Source of the DNA: Bifidobacterium bohemicum DSM 22767
GTDB lineage: Bacteria; Actinomycetota; Actinomycetes; Actinomycetales; Bifidobacteriaceae
Assembly: GCF_000741525.1 (NCBI RefSeq)
Contig: NZ_JGYP01000002.1
Span: 372,001-436,000 of the forward strand
Reading direction: 5' to 3'
Length of the DNA stretch: 64,000 nt
A program made the position numbers and the translations under genes. Below the pieces are notes generated by a model. It did no database searches. It was given only the letters and a program-made list of their open reading frames with translations, and was not told the DNA's origin. Within the stretch, counting starts at the first letter, position 1. Every line of letters starts with the position of its first letter. Below, in pieces: positions 7,915 to 16,749 of the stretch.

Positions 7915-9081
7915 ATGACTTCACCGATAACTGTCGCCATTCCTGTTGATATTTTGCAATGGATTCTTTCAATCGGTGATACAGCGCGACTCAATGACAA
8001 GCAACAAAAAGATGTGGAAAACTGGTTAAATGGAACCAGTCAGCCCACCGTCACCAAGGTGCAAGAACTAGGGGAAAAACTTCGCGTCCCATTCGGGTAT
8101 TTTTTCCTACCCCATCCAATTGACGATACACCGGCCGTCTTCGGAAAACGTACTGTCGGCAGCACGAACAACCAAGCAAAGCCTTCCCGCGATTTAATTG
8201 ATACCGTCAATGAAATGCTCGCTCTGCAGGATTGGGCGCACGAAGATGCCAAACAGGCCGGCGACGAACCACTGTCCTTTGTCGGAAGCGCGACACTGCA
8301 TACTTCGGAACTCCGTTTTGTCGCGAACATTCGCAAACAACTCAACCTCTCCGAAGAATGGTACGCGGAAGAAGATTTGAATCAACCCACAAAGGCATTC
8401 AAATTGTTACGGGAACGCATCGAGTCCACCGGAACCATCGTGATGATGAATGGAATTGTAGGTCAGAACACTCATCGTCCACTTGATCCTGAGGAATTCC
8501 GCGCTTTTGCGTTGACTGACTCACGAGCTCCATTGATCTTCATCAATCGTAGCGATCCATCTGAGGCAGGCCGTGTTTTCTCTCTCTTACACGAATTCGC
8601 GCATATCTGGTTAGGCAGCGAAGAGTTGTACAACGATAGCGGAAATTCAGACCTTGTTTCCCCCACTGAACAACTATGCAATCAAGTTGCCTCAGAATTC
8701 CTTATGCCACAATCCAAATTTGAGGCGGCTTGGAACCGACACGATAATCTGGACAACAATAGACGTATCGAAATCCTGTCCAAAGAATTCCCAGTGTCAT
8801 ATGTTTCCGTGGCACTCCGTGCATACAACAGCAAATTCATCAGTCGGGCGGTCTTTGAACAGACACGGAACGATTCAGTATCCGCTTGGAGAGAAACGCC
8901 ACACGATAAATCTTCTGGAGGAGATTATTACAAGACTAAACTCTCTCGCATCGATTCAAGATTGCTGGACCGTATAGCCACAAGCATCGCAGAGGGCAGA
9001 ACCACATATACCGAGGCATACCGCCTAACGAAAACAACACGCGAAAGTTTTCCGAGACTATTGGAAAAGACGCAATCATGA
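7915..9081 (+). CDS. XRE-ImmA/IrrE family regulator-protease
   Basis: A 388-residue two-domain protein. The N-terminus (about residues 1-70) has an XRE-type helix-turn-helix flavour (NWLNGTSQPTVTKVQELGEKLRVPFGYFF). Residues around 215-235 carry the zinc peptidase motif LLHEFAHIWLG of the ImmA/IrrE family (COG2856), followed by NQVASEFLMP. Such proteins commonly act as antitoxin or repressor-protease next to a PIN-like DUF4411 gene, which is the arrangement here: the stop overlaps the next ATG (ATGA). ATG 7915 is chosen because GGGAGG lies four bases upstream; in-frame GTG 7894 and ATG 7912 are alternatives. GC content is intermediate between island and chromosome. Confidence 0.85.
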   Translation: MTSPITVAIPVDILQWILSIGDTARLNDKQQKDVENWLNGTSQPTVTKVQELGEKLRVPFGYFFLPHPIDDTPAVFGKRTVGSTNNQAKPSRDLIDTVNEMLALQDWAHEDAKQAGDEPLSFVGSATLHTSELRFVANIRKQLNLSEEWYAEEDLNQPTKAFKLLRERIESTGTIVMMNGIVGQNTHRPLDPEEFRAFALTDSRAPLIFINRSDPSEAGRVFSLLHEFAHIWLGSEELYNDSGNSDLVSPTEQLCNQVASEFLMPQSKFEAAWNRHDNLDNNRRIEILSKEFPVSYVSVALRAYNSKFISRAVFEQTRNDSVSAWRETPHDKSSGGDYYKTKLSRIDSRLLDRIATSIAEGRTTYTEAYRLTKTTRESFPRLLEKTQS

Positions 9082-9711
9082 ATGACTCGATTTCAGCCCA
9101 AGGGTCTCTCTTTGACCTAACAAGCGACACTGAAAACAACACCGCTGCACAGCTACAGTCCGCGATGCCGACATCAGGTTCAACACCGGAGCCGAGATAC
9201 CTTATTGATGCCAACTGTCTGATTGCGCCATACAATGACTATTATCGACCGTCATTCAAATTATCCGAATCCTTCTGGAATACGCTATATGAGTTGGTCG
9301 AAAATCATACGGTTGGATTGCTGAGACCTGTTTGGGATGAAGCCAATCAGGGAGGGGAAACATTTAGATGACGATTTGAAGCATTGGCTTGAGAGCGTCA
9401 AGTCTTACGTGATTGAACCATTACAAATTGTCACCATAATGGACAAATACAGACGCGTATTGGCCTGCCTGTCTGACCGGCGAAACTTCAAAGAGAAGCT
9501 CAACAGCAATTGGTACGACCAGGCCACAGCAGACCCCTGGCTCATAGCCGTGGCCATAATCTACAATTCGTCTATCATCACTTTTGAAACGCCAATGGCC
9601 CCCACAGACCCAAAGCCATGGAAGAAGACAAAAATACCCAGCGTTGCCGAACTGATGGAAGTAAAATGCGTCAACCTTTACCAATTCATGGAAGAAGTAG
9701 GGTCGTTTTAG
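9078..9711 (+). pseudogene. DUF4411 (PIN-like) toxin-type protein, frameshifted
   Basis: The start MNDSISAQGS is at 9078, overlapping the ImmA stop. The DUF4411 hallmark YLIDANCLIAPYNDYY follows, then FWNTLYEL and LLRPVWDE. The first frame ends at 9371. The family sequence resumes in another frame as REGKHLDDDLKHWLES and continues through DPWLIAVA and AELMEVKCVNLYQFMEEV to 9711. Four extra bases (GCCA) between GATGAA and ATCAGG near 9337-9340 explain the break: removing them gives VWDE-IREGKHLDDD, about 209 residues. DUF4411 proteins have a PIN-domain nuclease fold and pair with XRE-ImmA proteins as a proposed toxin-antitoxin module. The toxin is therefore probably dead while the partner gene stays intact. 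Confidence 0.72.
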
Positions 9712-9726
9712 CGCAGAAAGCCCGAC

Positions 9727-10374
9727 CTACCGATACCCGTCCCACATGGGCAGCGGCATCAGCTGGTCCTCGCACTGGGCCCACAGCTCGTTGAGGTCGC
9801 TTTCAGGATTCCTCAGCCACCGCAACTGTATGCCGTCCATCATGCTGAACCCCGCGTTAAGCAACTGCTCTACGTTCACGCCCTCGGGCACGTCCCATGG
9901 CACGTCAAGCATGAGGTCGATCGTGTCCCGGTCACGCTCGAGAAAGTACTGGTGCGCCGGATGATCGGGGTCGATGGACTCGGCATCGAGCGTGGAGAAC
10001 ATATGCACCTGTTCGGGCCGTTCCGCGTTCATCGCCACCACGTCACGCCACATCTGCGCCATCAACGGCCGTTCCTTCGCGAGGTAGCGCTCACGCATCT
10101 CGTCGTTATGGTTGTCGTAGACCTCATCAAGCACGATTTCAAGGAGCCCTTCCTTGCTGCCCACATGGTGCAATACGCCTGCTTTGGTCATGCCCACGGC
10201 GGCGGCGATCGTCTGTAAAGAGGTGCCATAATAACCGCGTTCGCCAAACAAGACAACGGCCGCATCGAGAATGGCCGCCCTCCTGTTTTCGTTATTCACT
10301 GGTTTCCCGGCAAGACGCAAAGATTGCATACCACACACTTCTTTAAGATTTAAAATCGCATCATTCGGCTTCAT
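9727..10374 (-). CDS. TetR-family regulator of the beta-glucoside locus
   Basis: A protein of about 215 residues (200 if the start is ATG 10329). The N-terminal TetR helix-turn-helix is clear: RRAAILDAAVVLFGERGYYG, then TSLQTIAAAVGMTKAGVLHH. The C-terminal ligand domain is family-typical and ends in LPMWDGYR. The gene follows the MFS transporter gene on the same strand but is separated from it by a hairpin terminator, so it has its own promoter. Palindromes in front of the transporter (11783-11802) and the glucosidase (14412-14431) are the probable operators, with a glucoside as likely inducer (inference). Confidence 0.85.
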   Translation of the reverse strand: MKPNDAILNLKEVCGMQSLRLAGKPVNNENRRAAILDAAVVLFGERGYYGTSLQTIAAAVGMTKAGVLHHVGSKEGLLEIVLDEVYDNHNDEMRERYLAKERPLMAQMWRDVVAMNAERPEQVHMFSTLDAESIDPDHPAHQYFLERDRDTIDLMLDVPWDVPEGVNVEQLLNAGFSMMDGIQLRWLRNPESDLNELWAQCEDQLMPLPMWDGYR

Positions 10375-10420
10375 TGTCCCCGTTGAGGTAGACGAAGGCA
10401 ACTGCAACCATAAAAGGCGA

Positions 10421-10464
10421 AAAATGCGGATCCGCAGGACCTGAGCCGGCGAAATCCGCATTTT
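10421..10464 (-). terminator. Terminator of the MFS transporter gene
   Basis: AAAATGCGGAT (10421-10431) pairs perfectly with ATCCGCATTTT (10454-10464). On the minus strand the stem lies 16 bases after the transporter stop and is followed by a T-rich stretch. Confidence 0.7.
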
Positions 10465-10479
10465 AGAACGGCCTGGCGA

Positions 10480-11748
10480 TTACTTCACCTTGCGAATCAT
10501 CATGATCGCGATGGTTCCCACGAGCAGGAAGGCCGCCGCCGCAGGGAAGACCAACTTGTAACCACCGAAGGCACCGAAGATCACGGTGGTGCACCATGGG
10601 GCGAGCGCCTGACCGATGGTGTTGGACAGGTTCAGGATGCCCAGGTCCTTGCCGGCCTGCTCCGCGCTCGGCAGCACATCGACGTTAAGTGCCTGATCCA
10701 CGGACATGTAGCAGCCGTTCCCGAGGCCGCCAAGCACGGCATAAAGGTACATACCCGTGGTGGTGGGCATGATCCACGGCATAAGCAGACCGAGTGCCGT
10801 CAGGATGCAGCCGAGGGCGACCATGACCTTACGACGTTGCAGGAAATCCGAAAGCGGGCCGGACACCACCGATGCGACGATGGTGGCGACCATGGTGATC
10901 AGCGATATGATCTGGATGGCCGAGCTTGCCTGGTCACGGGTCAAATGAATGTAACGCTTAAGGATCAACAACTGATAACCCGATATCATGAACATGCCGA
11001 TGGTGAACGTCAGTCTTCCGATCAGGGCCAGATAGAAGTCGCGGCTGTTCTTGGTCGGTGGGATGAACGAACGCAGAATATCACCGACGGAGGCCACCCG
11101 GGTATTATCCTCAGCGGACTTCTCGCGGGGCCAGATGATCACGGTGATCAGACCGGAGAACAGGAAGAGCAATGTGCCGATGACCAAGCCGGCGTTGAGC
11201 TTGGCGAGGAAGAAGCTCCCGATGAAGTTGCCTAGCTGCATGCCGACGATCTGCCCTGCGCCGTAAATGGCGGAGAAGGTGCCACGGGTCGCTTCCGGGA
11301 TACGGTCGGAAAGGACGGCGACGGCAGGAGCGATGATGCAGTTGATGCCGATCTGGACGATGCACCATCCGGTGACGATCCAGAATAGAGTCTTTGACTG
11401 CGCGGTCAGGAAGTAGCCGGCACCGCCGATGATGCCGCCCAATACGATCCAAGGGGTGCGTTTGCCGATCCTGAATTTGGAGATGTCGGAGAAGGTGCCG
11501 AAGACGATGTTGGCGATAAGTGCGAAAATCACACTGATGGAGTTCATCGATCCAATGGCGTTTTCAGCCGAGATTCCGGGAATGGTGGTGAACAACTGGG
11601 GCAACAACACGCCGGACCCCATCGCGAACGGCACGCACCACAACACTGACACAAGAGCGAAGCCGATGCCGAAACGCACTTTGTTTTCCAATGGCTTACC
11701 TGTGTCCGGAGCCAAATTCGCTGACTGAGGTAAAGTATATGCTTCCAT
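10480..11748 (-). CDS. MFS sugar transporter (GPH/SLC45-like)
   Basis: A 422-residue membrane protein with twelve predicted helices. The segment TFSDISKFRIGKRTPWIVLGG is the cytoplasmic loop between helices 2 and 3 typical of sugar:cation symporters of the GPH/SLC45 type. Its position between a GH3 beta-glucosidase and a TetR regulator suggests uptake of beta-glucosides (inference). The start at 11748 follows AGGAGG at a good distance. A palindromic operator candidate sits 35-54 bases upstream, overlapping the expected promoter. The gene ends before a strong hairpin. Confidence 0.82.
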   Translation of the reverse strand: MEAYTLPQSANLAPDTGKPLENKVRFGIGFALVSVLWCVPFAMGSGVLLPQLFTTIPGISAENAIGSMNSISVIFALIANIVFGTFSDISKFRIGKRTPWIVLGGIIGGAGYFLTAQSKTLFWIVTGWCIVQIGINCIIAPAVAVLSDRIPEATRGTFSAIYGAGQIVGMQLGNFIGSFFLAKLNAGLVIGTLLFLFSGLITVIIWPREKSAEDNTRVASVGDILRSFIPPTKNSRDFYLALIGRLTFTIGMFMISGYQLLILKRYIHLTRDQASSAIQIISLITMVATIVASVVSGPLSDFLQRRKVMVALGCILTALGLLMPWIMPTTTGMYLYAVLGGLGNGCYMSVDQALNVDVLPSAEQAGKDLGILNLSNTIGQALAPWCTTVIFGAFGGYKLVFPAAAAFLLVGTIAIMMIRKVK

Positions 11749-11782
11749 CGCATTCCTCCTTGATTTACCAACAACTCCCATA

Positions 11783-11802
11783 GTTGCCGAACGGTCGGTA
11801 AC
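11783..11802. promoter_or_regulatory. TetR operator candidate before the MFS gene
   Basis: GTTGCCGAACGGTCGGTAAC is an almost perfect palindrome. A near copy lies upstream of the GH3 gene at 14412. Its place between promoter and start codon fits repression by the adjacent TetR protein. Confidence 0.7.
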
Positions 11803-11973
11803 CCAAGTATCCTATCACCAAAAACGGCGATCCACAACCGTTCATTTCGCCAGGGAACCTGTTCGATGGTCCGCTTCTACCAACCTCGCCCCATTGCAGC
11901 CGGTCTTGTTCGCCCACCATCCAAAAGGCGATGGCCCATCATGCAATGAACGACGCATGACGGGCCATAAAAA

Positions 11974-12005
11974 CTGATGCGACTCAACTCCTCGAGTCGC
12001 ATCAG
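11974..12005 (-). terminator. Terminator of the GH3 gene
   Basis: CTGATGCGACTC (11974-11985) pairs with GAGTCGCATCAG (11994-12005), a perfect 12-bp stem with an 8-base loop, 6 bases after the GH3 stop. On the minus strand it is followed by TTTTTATGG. The GH3 and MFS genes are therefore separate transcripts. Confidence 0.88.
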
Positions 12006-12011
12006 ACGATG

Positions 12012-14279
12012 CTAGCGCCCAATCTTGGCGTATTCGGCGAGCGCGCGCTCACAAATATCCTGAGCCTCGTTCGCCCCTAGCACCATCGACATACCACCCA
12101 GCGGCGCCGACTTGAGGAACATGATGATCAGCTGGCTGTCAGGAATGATGGCGTGCCCGTACTTCGCCTCAAGCTCGGAGATGACTTTGTCAAGGATCTT
12201 GTTGCCGTCGGGGTCTTCCCTCCACTCGCCATATGTGGACCACTTGGTCAGTTTCATGCGCTTGCCGTCGTCATCGAGCTGAACCGGTACGGTCTGTGCG
12301 ATGCTACGCGATGAATCACCGACCTCGATGCCGTATGAGCCACCCTCGACCTTCCAATCCTCGAACCGCTCGGACCAGTATGCGAACGCCCTGGAATCGA
12401 GGTCGAAGCTGACCTCCTGGGACTGGCCGGGCTCCAGGAAGACCTTCTTGAAGGCCTTAAGCTCGTGCACCGGTCGATCCACCCTGCATGCCGGCGGAGC
12501 CACATATACCTGCACCACCTCGGCGCCGGCCATCGAGCCGGTGTTGGTCACCATGGCGGTGACGTGAACCGACTGCGGGCCGGACTTCTGTGCATTGACT
12601 TCTGAAATATCGAATGTGGTGTAACTCAGGCCATAGCCGAACGGATAAGTGACCGCCTTGTGGAACGAGTCGTAATAACGGTAGCCGACGAATACGCCCT
12701 CGCCGTAATCCACATGGCCTTCCTCACCCGGCCAGTTGAGCATGGACGGATCATCGTCGAGATTGTTGACGATGGTCTGGGCGAGTTTGCCGGACGGGTT
12801 CACGTCTCCGAAGACCACGTCGGCCGTCGCGGCGCCACCGGCCTGCCCGAGCAGCCAGCATTCGAGAATGGACTTGGCTTGGTCTGCCCAAGGCATGGAA
12901 ACGACCGAGCCGTTGGAAAGAATGACCACCACGTTCTTGTTGACCGCGGACACGGCTTTGAGCACCTCGATCTGCTTGGCAGGGATATCGAGCGTGGTGC
13001 GGTCGAAGCCTTCGGATTCGGCTTCGGCGGGAAGTCCGATGAACAGCAGCACTGTGTCTGCGGATTCAGCGGCGTTCACGGCCTCATCGGTGAGCTCCTG
13101 GCTCTGCTCGTCACCGTCGAGCGTGAAGCCGGGTGCGAACTCGGCTTCCACGCCACGGTCCTTCAGCGCGTCAAGGAAGCTGGTGAGCTTGTTGGGGTTG
13201 ATCAGCGAGGATCCTGCGCCCTGGTAACGCGGCGTACGGGCAAACTCGCCGATGACGGCGAGCTTGGTGCCGGGTTTGACGGGCAGTAGCCCGTCCTCGT
13301 TTTTGAGCAGCACCATTGCCTCGCGGGCTGCCTCACGCGCGATTTCGTCGTGCTCGTCGACATCGTAACGATAGCCGGCAGCGCCCTTCTCCATGGCGGG
13401 CTGAGTTTTCGCGACCAGATCAATCATGCCTTGGGACATGGCCTCAAGCTGTTCGGGCTTGACCTGTCCATCACGCACGGCCTGCACGATTTTGTCGTCC
13501 GTATGGGTCGGCGGCATTTCGAGGTTCAGGCCCGCATTCAGAGCGGCCGCGCGATCATGCACGGCGCCCCAGTCGGACATGACGATGCCCTTGAATCCCC
13601 ACTCCTTGCGCAGCACGTCCGTAAGCAGCCAGCTGTTTTGGGAGGCATATTCGCCGTTGATGCGGTTGTAGGAGCACATCACGGTCCAAGGTTGGGCGTT
13701 CTTGATGATGTGTTCGAAGGCGGGCAGATAGATTTCACGCATCGCGCGCTCGGAAATACGTGCGTTGACGCGCAGACGGTCAGTCTCCTGGTTGTTCGCG
13801 GCGAAATGCTTCAGCGACGTGCCGATGCCTTTCGACTGGATACCTTCAACCTCGCCGATGGCCTCATGGCCCGCAAGGTACGGGTCTTCGCTCCAGAATT
13901 CGAAGCAACGCCCGCCGAGCGGATTGCGCTTGATGTTCACACCGGGTCCAAGGATGACGGCGACCTGTTCCTGGACACACTCCTCACCCATCGCCTCACC
14001 GGTCTTCTTAATCAGTTCCGGATTCCAGCTGCTGGACATGCCGGCTGCTGGCGGGAAACAGGTGGCGGGAACGGCAGCATCGACATCCATCCCGTCAAGA
14101 TCGCGGGCTTTGCGCAATCCGTGGGGCCCGTCGGTAATGGTGTAATTGGGAAGCCCCTTCCCCTCGACCCGGCCAATGCTCCAAGGATTGGTGCCACTGG
14201 TCAGAGCGGACTGCTCCTCAACGCTCAGGTCCTTCGCTTGCGGCAACGTCGCCTTCCGCTCCGAATTCTGCTCGCTCAT
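12012..14279 (-). CDS. Beta-glucosidase, glycoside hydrolase family 3
   Basis: A 755-residue cytoplasmic enzyme (no signal peptide) that hydrolyses terminal beta-D-glucosyl residues. The N-terminal TIM-barrel domain shows TDGPHGLR, SLKHFAANNQETDR, and GIVMSDWGA with the nucleophile Asp236. The second domain starts near ARESMVLLKNEDGLLP-type sequence (EAMVLLKNEDGLLP), and the C-terminal fibronectin-like domain includes YPFGYGLSYTTF. Length and domain order match bacterial GH3 beta-glucosidases. The start ATG 14279 is supported by AAAGGA. Control is probably by the TetR protein through the palindrome at 14412-14431. Substrate could be gentiobiose, sophorose or plant glucosides; sequence alone does not decide. 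Confidence 0.92.
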   Translation of the reverse strand: MSEQNSERKATLPQAKDLSVEEQSALTSGTNPWSIGRVEGKGLPNYTITDGPHGLRKARDLDGMDVDAAVPATCFPPAAGMSSSWNPELIKKTGEAMGEECVQEQVAVILGPGVNIKRNPLGGRCFEFWSEDPYLAGHEAIGEVEGIQSKGIGTSLKHFAANNQETDRLRVNARISERAMREIYLPAFEHIIKNAQPWTVMCSYNRINGEYASQNSWLLTDVLRKEWGFKGIVMSDWGAVHDRAAALNAGLNLEMPPTHTDDKIVQAVRDGQVKPEQLEAMSQGMIDLVAKTQPAMEKGAAGYRYDVDEHDEIAREAAREAMVLLKNEDGLLPVKPGTKLAVIGEFARTPRYQGAGSSLINPNKLTSFLDALKDRGVEAEFAPGFTLDGDEQSQELTDEAVNAAESADTVLLFIGLPAEAESEGFDRTTLDIPAKQIEVLKAVSAVNKNVVVILSNGSVVSMPWADQAKSILECWLLGQAGGAATADVVFGDVNPSGKLAQTIVNNLDDDPSMLNWPGEEGHVDYGEGVFVGYRYYDSFHKAVTYPFGYGLSYTTFDISEVNAQKSGPQSVHVTAMVTNTGSMAGAEVVQVYVAPPACRVDRPVHELKAFKKVFLEPGQSQEVSFDLDSRAFAYWSERFEDWKVEGGSYGIEVGDSSRSIAQTVPVQLDDDGKRMKLTKWSTYGEWREDPDGNKILDKVISELEAKYGHAIIPDSQLIIMFLKSAPLGGMSMVLGANEAQDICERALAEYAKIGR

Positions 14280-14411
14280 CGTACATCCTTTCGTTTTTGG
14301 TCGCCTCGCACTGATATCGACTTCGATGCCGCAGGCGTTGGCACAACGCACACTATTGGTGTGCTCCCGCCAGGTCATCTACAGGCGGCTTCCTTGCGAA
14401 ATCCGCCCACA

Positions 14412-14431
14412 GTTACCGAACGGTAGGTACT
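14412..14431. promoter_or_regulatory. TetR operator candidate before the GH3 gene
   Basis: GTTACCGAACGGTAGGTACT matches the palindrome at 11783 in 16 of 20 positions. It lies about 130 bases upstream of the GH3 start, next to a TATCCTAATA-like -10 region on the minus strand. Confidence 0.65.
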
Positions 14432-14640
14432 ATTAGGATACCACAGACCGTCGGATTATTAACCGGATGTTGCCAGCCTCATCGATGAACCATCAGCCGT
14501 GCGACAAAGCGCAACCAACGAACCCAACCAGATGCAAAAAACAGATATTGACGGACCGAGGAAAAGCAGGCCGTCAGAGTGGCACACGCTCAATTTTACA
14601 GCCGATTCGAGCGTTGCATCGTGGGACCCACCACCCATAT

Positions 14641-14706
14641 ATAAAAACAACGATCCGGCCGCGGCACCCAACTTTGAAGTGAGTGCACCCCGACCGGATC
14701 CGTCGT
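14641..14706 (-). terminator. Probable terminator of the small Ala/Lys-rich gene
   Basis: The stretch 14432-14763 holds no convincing gene. It contains GATCCGG (14652-14658) pairing with CCGGATC (14694-14700), extended by AACGA/TCGTT with a small bulge. On the minus strand the stem is followed by TTGTTTTTATATA, which fits termination of the gene ending at 14764. Confidence 0.5.
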
Positions 14707-14763
14707 TTATCGAGCCTTATTCGGACTCTACGACCGCTCTAGATGACCATGTAAACAATGGAA

Positions 14764-15021
14764 CTAGTTCTTCGCCTGATCCACTGTCTCCTTGGCTTTG
14801 TCAGCAGCTTCCTTACCCTTTTCACTGGCCTTATCAGCAGCTTCCTTGCCCTTGTCGCCGACCTTGTCAGCGGCATCCTGCGCGTTGTCCTTCATTGAGC
14901 TGGCCGCATCCGCCGCCTTGTCCGCCAAGTTGTGAGCAGCTTCGGTTGCGGAATCCGCAGCCTTCTGTGCACCGTCTTCGATCTTGTGAGCAAGCTTCGT
15001 AGCTTCGTTCTTGATGTCCAT
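14764..15021 (-). CDS. Small LEA-like, Ala/Lys/Asp-rich stress peptide
   Basis: An 85-residue, highly charged, alanine-rich protein built from repeated units such as KGKEAADKASEKGKEAADKA. The 11-residue periodicity predicts amphipathic helices like those of late-embryogenesis-abundant/apolipoprotein-type stress proteins. It has no cysteines and no membrane segment. The start ATG 15021 is supported by AAAGGA. Likely role: desiccation or general stress protection of proteins or membranes (inference from composition only). Confidence 0.7.
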   Translation of the reverse strand: MDIKNEATKLAHKIEDGAQKAADSATEAAHNLADKAADAASSMKDNAQDAADKVGDKGKEAADKASEKGKEAADKAKETVDQAKN

Positions 15022-15389
15022 GTTAGGGTCCTTTCTACGCTCGTACATTAGACTCTTTAATATTACATCTTTTTATACCTTTTTGTCGAATTGCGCTTTT
15101 CGCTACGTTTTACTAAAAATACCGGAATTGTCGATATATGGTGCTTCACCACGGTTGACACACGTAACCGTCGCTCCATACAGCCAGAAGAGCGCAACGC
15201 CAGACGGACAATCACCGGAAGCCTTAACCGGACCGCAACCCGAAACCACGGCGATAGAACCACGTAACCATGAGTGACACCGACCGAAAACAATAACCCG
15301 GCAAGAAGCGGGATGGACGCACGCCCCTTGGAGCTGGACAGGAACCGTCAGGTGGCGCCTGAACCGGCAGGCCGGCAAGAACTGATGTC
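15022..15389. other. Intergenic region, no gene seen
   Basis: 368 bases between the LEA-like gene and the phosphatase gene. Open frames here are short, on several strands at once and lack ribosome binding sites. It should hold the promoter of the LEA-like gene (AT-rich part at 15040-15130). Confidence 0.5.
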
Positions 15390-15899
15390 CTATAGGCGTT
15401 CAGCGACCCAATCCACGATGTAGGGAGCCACACCGTCGATTTGGTCAATGGCAACCTCGAAGTCGCGCGGACCGCCGTACCACGGATCGACCAGGTCAAT
15501 ATCGCTTTCATGCCCAGGCGCAGGTTGAGGCAGGTTTGGGTCGAAACTGCGATACAGATGCGCTTCAGCGCGTTTCCCGGCTGGCAGCAGACGCAACAAA
15601 CTATGCATATGCGAGGCGGTCATCGGCAGGAAAAGATCGCTTTCGTCGATCTCGTCAGCGGTGATACGGTGCGCAAAATGATGGGACGGAATCTCATAGC
15701 CCCTCCCACGCAACACGCGCACAGCCCGCGGATCAATCGGATGCCCGTATTCCTCGTCGCTCACGCCACTGGATATGACACGAACCTGATCGCCCAAGCC
15801 ACGCTCTTCAAAGTTGGCTCGCAGGATGATTTCCGCCATCGGAGACCGGCAGATATTGCCAGTGCACACGGTCATGACGGTATACGGGTGTTGTGACAT
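15390..15899 (-). CDS. Low-molecular-weight protein-tyrosine phosphatase
   Basis: A 169-residue phosphatase. The P-loop CTGNICRS (Cys12 nucleophile, Arg18) stands at the N-terminus, as in all members, and the general-acid loop DPWYGG lies near residue 140. Such enzymes dephosphorylate protein tyrosines, often of capsule-synthesis kinases, or arsenate-like substrates. Here it is the third gene of a thyA-dfrA-phosphatase run on the minus strand, 39 bases after dfrA, so co-transcription is likely although there is no obvious functional link. Confidence 0.9.
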   Translation of the reverse strand: MSQHPYTVMTVCTGNICRSPMAEIILRANFEERGLGDQVRVISSGVSDEEYGHPIDPRAVRVLRGRGYEIPSHHFAHRITADEIDESDLFLPMTASHMHSLLRLLPAGKRAEAHLYRSFDPNLPQPAPGHESDIDLVDPWYGGPRDFEVAIDQIDGVAPYIVDWVAERL

Positions 15900-15938
15900 G
15901 GTTAAACCTCACATTCAGAGCCAGGCCTACAGGCCGAC

Positions 15939-16604
15939 TCAGGAGTTCTTACGGTACGTGACGAAACGATACGCCTCGATGCCGCTTTGATCTGCGGCGG
16001 GCTTGAGCCACTGTCCCGCGTCCTCGACGCTCCACGCGCCTTGCCGTTCGAGGGATTGCATATCAGGCGCATACGTATCGGTCTGCACGCGAGTCCGGAG
16101 ATACGTGACGTACGCCCTATTCGCGAACGGCAAAGCGACTTGGAAAATCTGCGCCCCGCCGATAATCCAGATCTCGCTGCGGTCAATGCCATCGTCGGGT
16201 ATGGCTTCCTGACGCGCCAAGCCCAACGCGTCCTCGATGCTGTCGACCACCGTGGCTCCTGTGGCACGGAAATTCGGGTCACGCGAGACGACGATATTGT
16301 CGCGGTTGGAGAGCGGGCGAAATTCCGGGTTCAACGACTGCCAGGTCTTGCGGCCCATAATGACCGGATGGGAAACGGTCAGTTCCTTGAAGCGGCGCAT
16401 ATCCTCAGCCAGGTGCCAAGGCATCCCGCCTTCGAAGCCTATCGCGCCAGGCCGGCCTTCCTCGTCGGAGGCACAAGCCCAAATGCAATTCACCGAGAAC
16501 GTTTTGACTTCGTCATCGCCCCAATCCTCGCTCTCATCCACACGCCCGGCCGCACCGGGCTTGAGTTCGTGATAGCCACTACGGCTATTACTGTCATGCT
16601 CCAT
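15939..16604 (-). CDS. dfrA: Dihydrofolate reductase
   Basis: A 221-residue enzyme reducing dihydrofolate to tetrahydrofolate with NADPH. It shows the family landmarks SVNCIWACASD, AIGFEGGMPWHLAEDMRRFKELT (substrate loop), HPVIMGRKTWQSL (NADPH binding) and IWIIGGAQIFQVAL. A charged extension of about 35 residues precedes the core. ATG 16604 is chosen because AAGGAGT lies 8 bases upstream. It directly follows thyA, the classic pairing that regenerates folate used up by thymidylate synthesis. Confidence 0.93.
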   Translation of the reverse strand: MEHDSNSRSGYHELKPGAAGRVDESEDWGDDEVKTFSVNCIWACASDEEGRPGAIGFEGGMPWHLAEDMRRFKELTVSHPVIMGRKTWQSLNPEFRPLSNRDNIVVSRDPNFRATGATVVDSIEDALGLARQEAIPDDGIDRSEIWIIGGAQIFQVALPFANRAYVTYLRTRVQTDTYAPDMQSLERQGAWSVEDAGQWLKPAADQSGIEAYRFVTYRKNS

Positions 16605-16749
16605 TTCATTTACTCCTTGTAGGTGATAAGACCTCATTCTATAATTCACTTAAGACGGTTTGCGCACAGGCAACCCGCCGCGCGATCTGCATGTGGCGCA
16701 AGCCACACATTGCGCCCGCCGACCACGACTAACAACGCGAGCCCGCATC

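Noticed and set aside
13350..14426. Plus-strand open frame of about 358 codons
   Set aside because: Antisense to the GH3 gene; composition is that of a reverse-strand shadow and it would run through the TetR operator.
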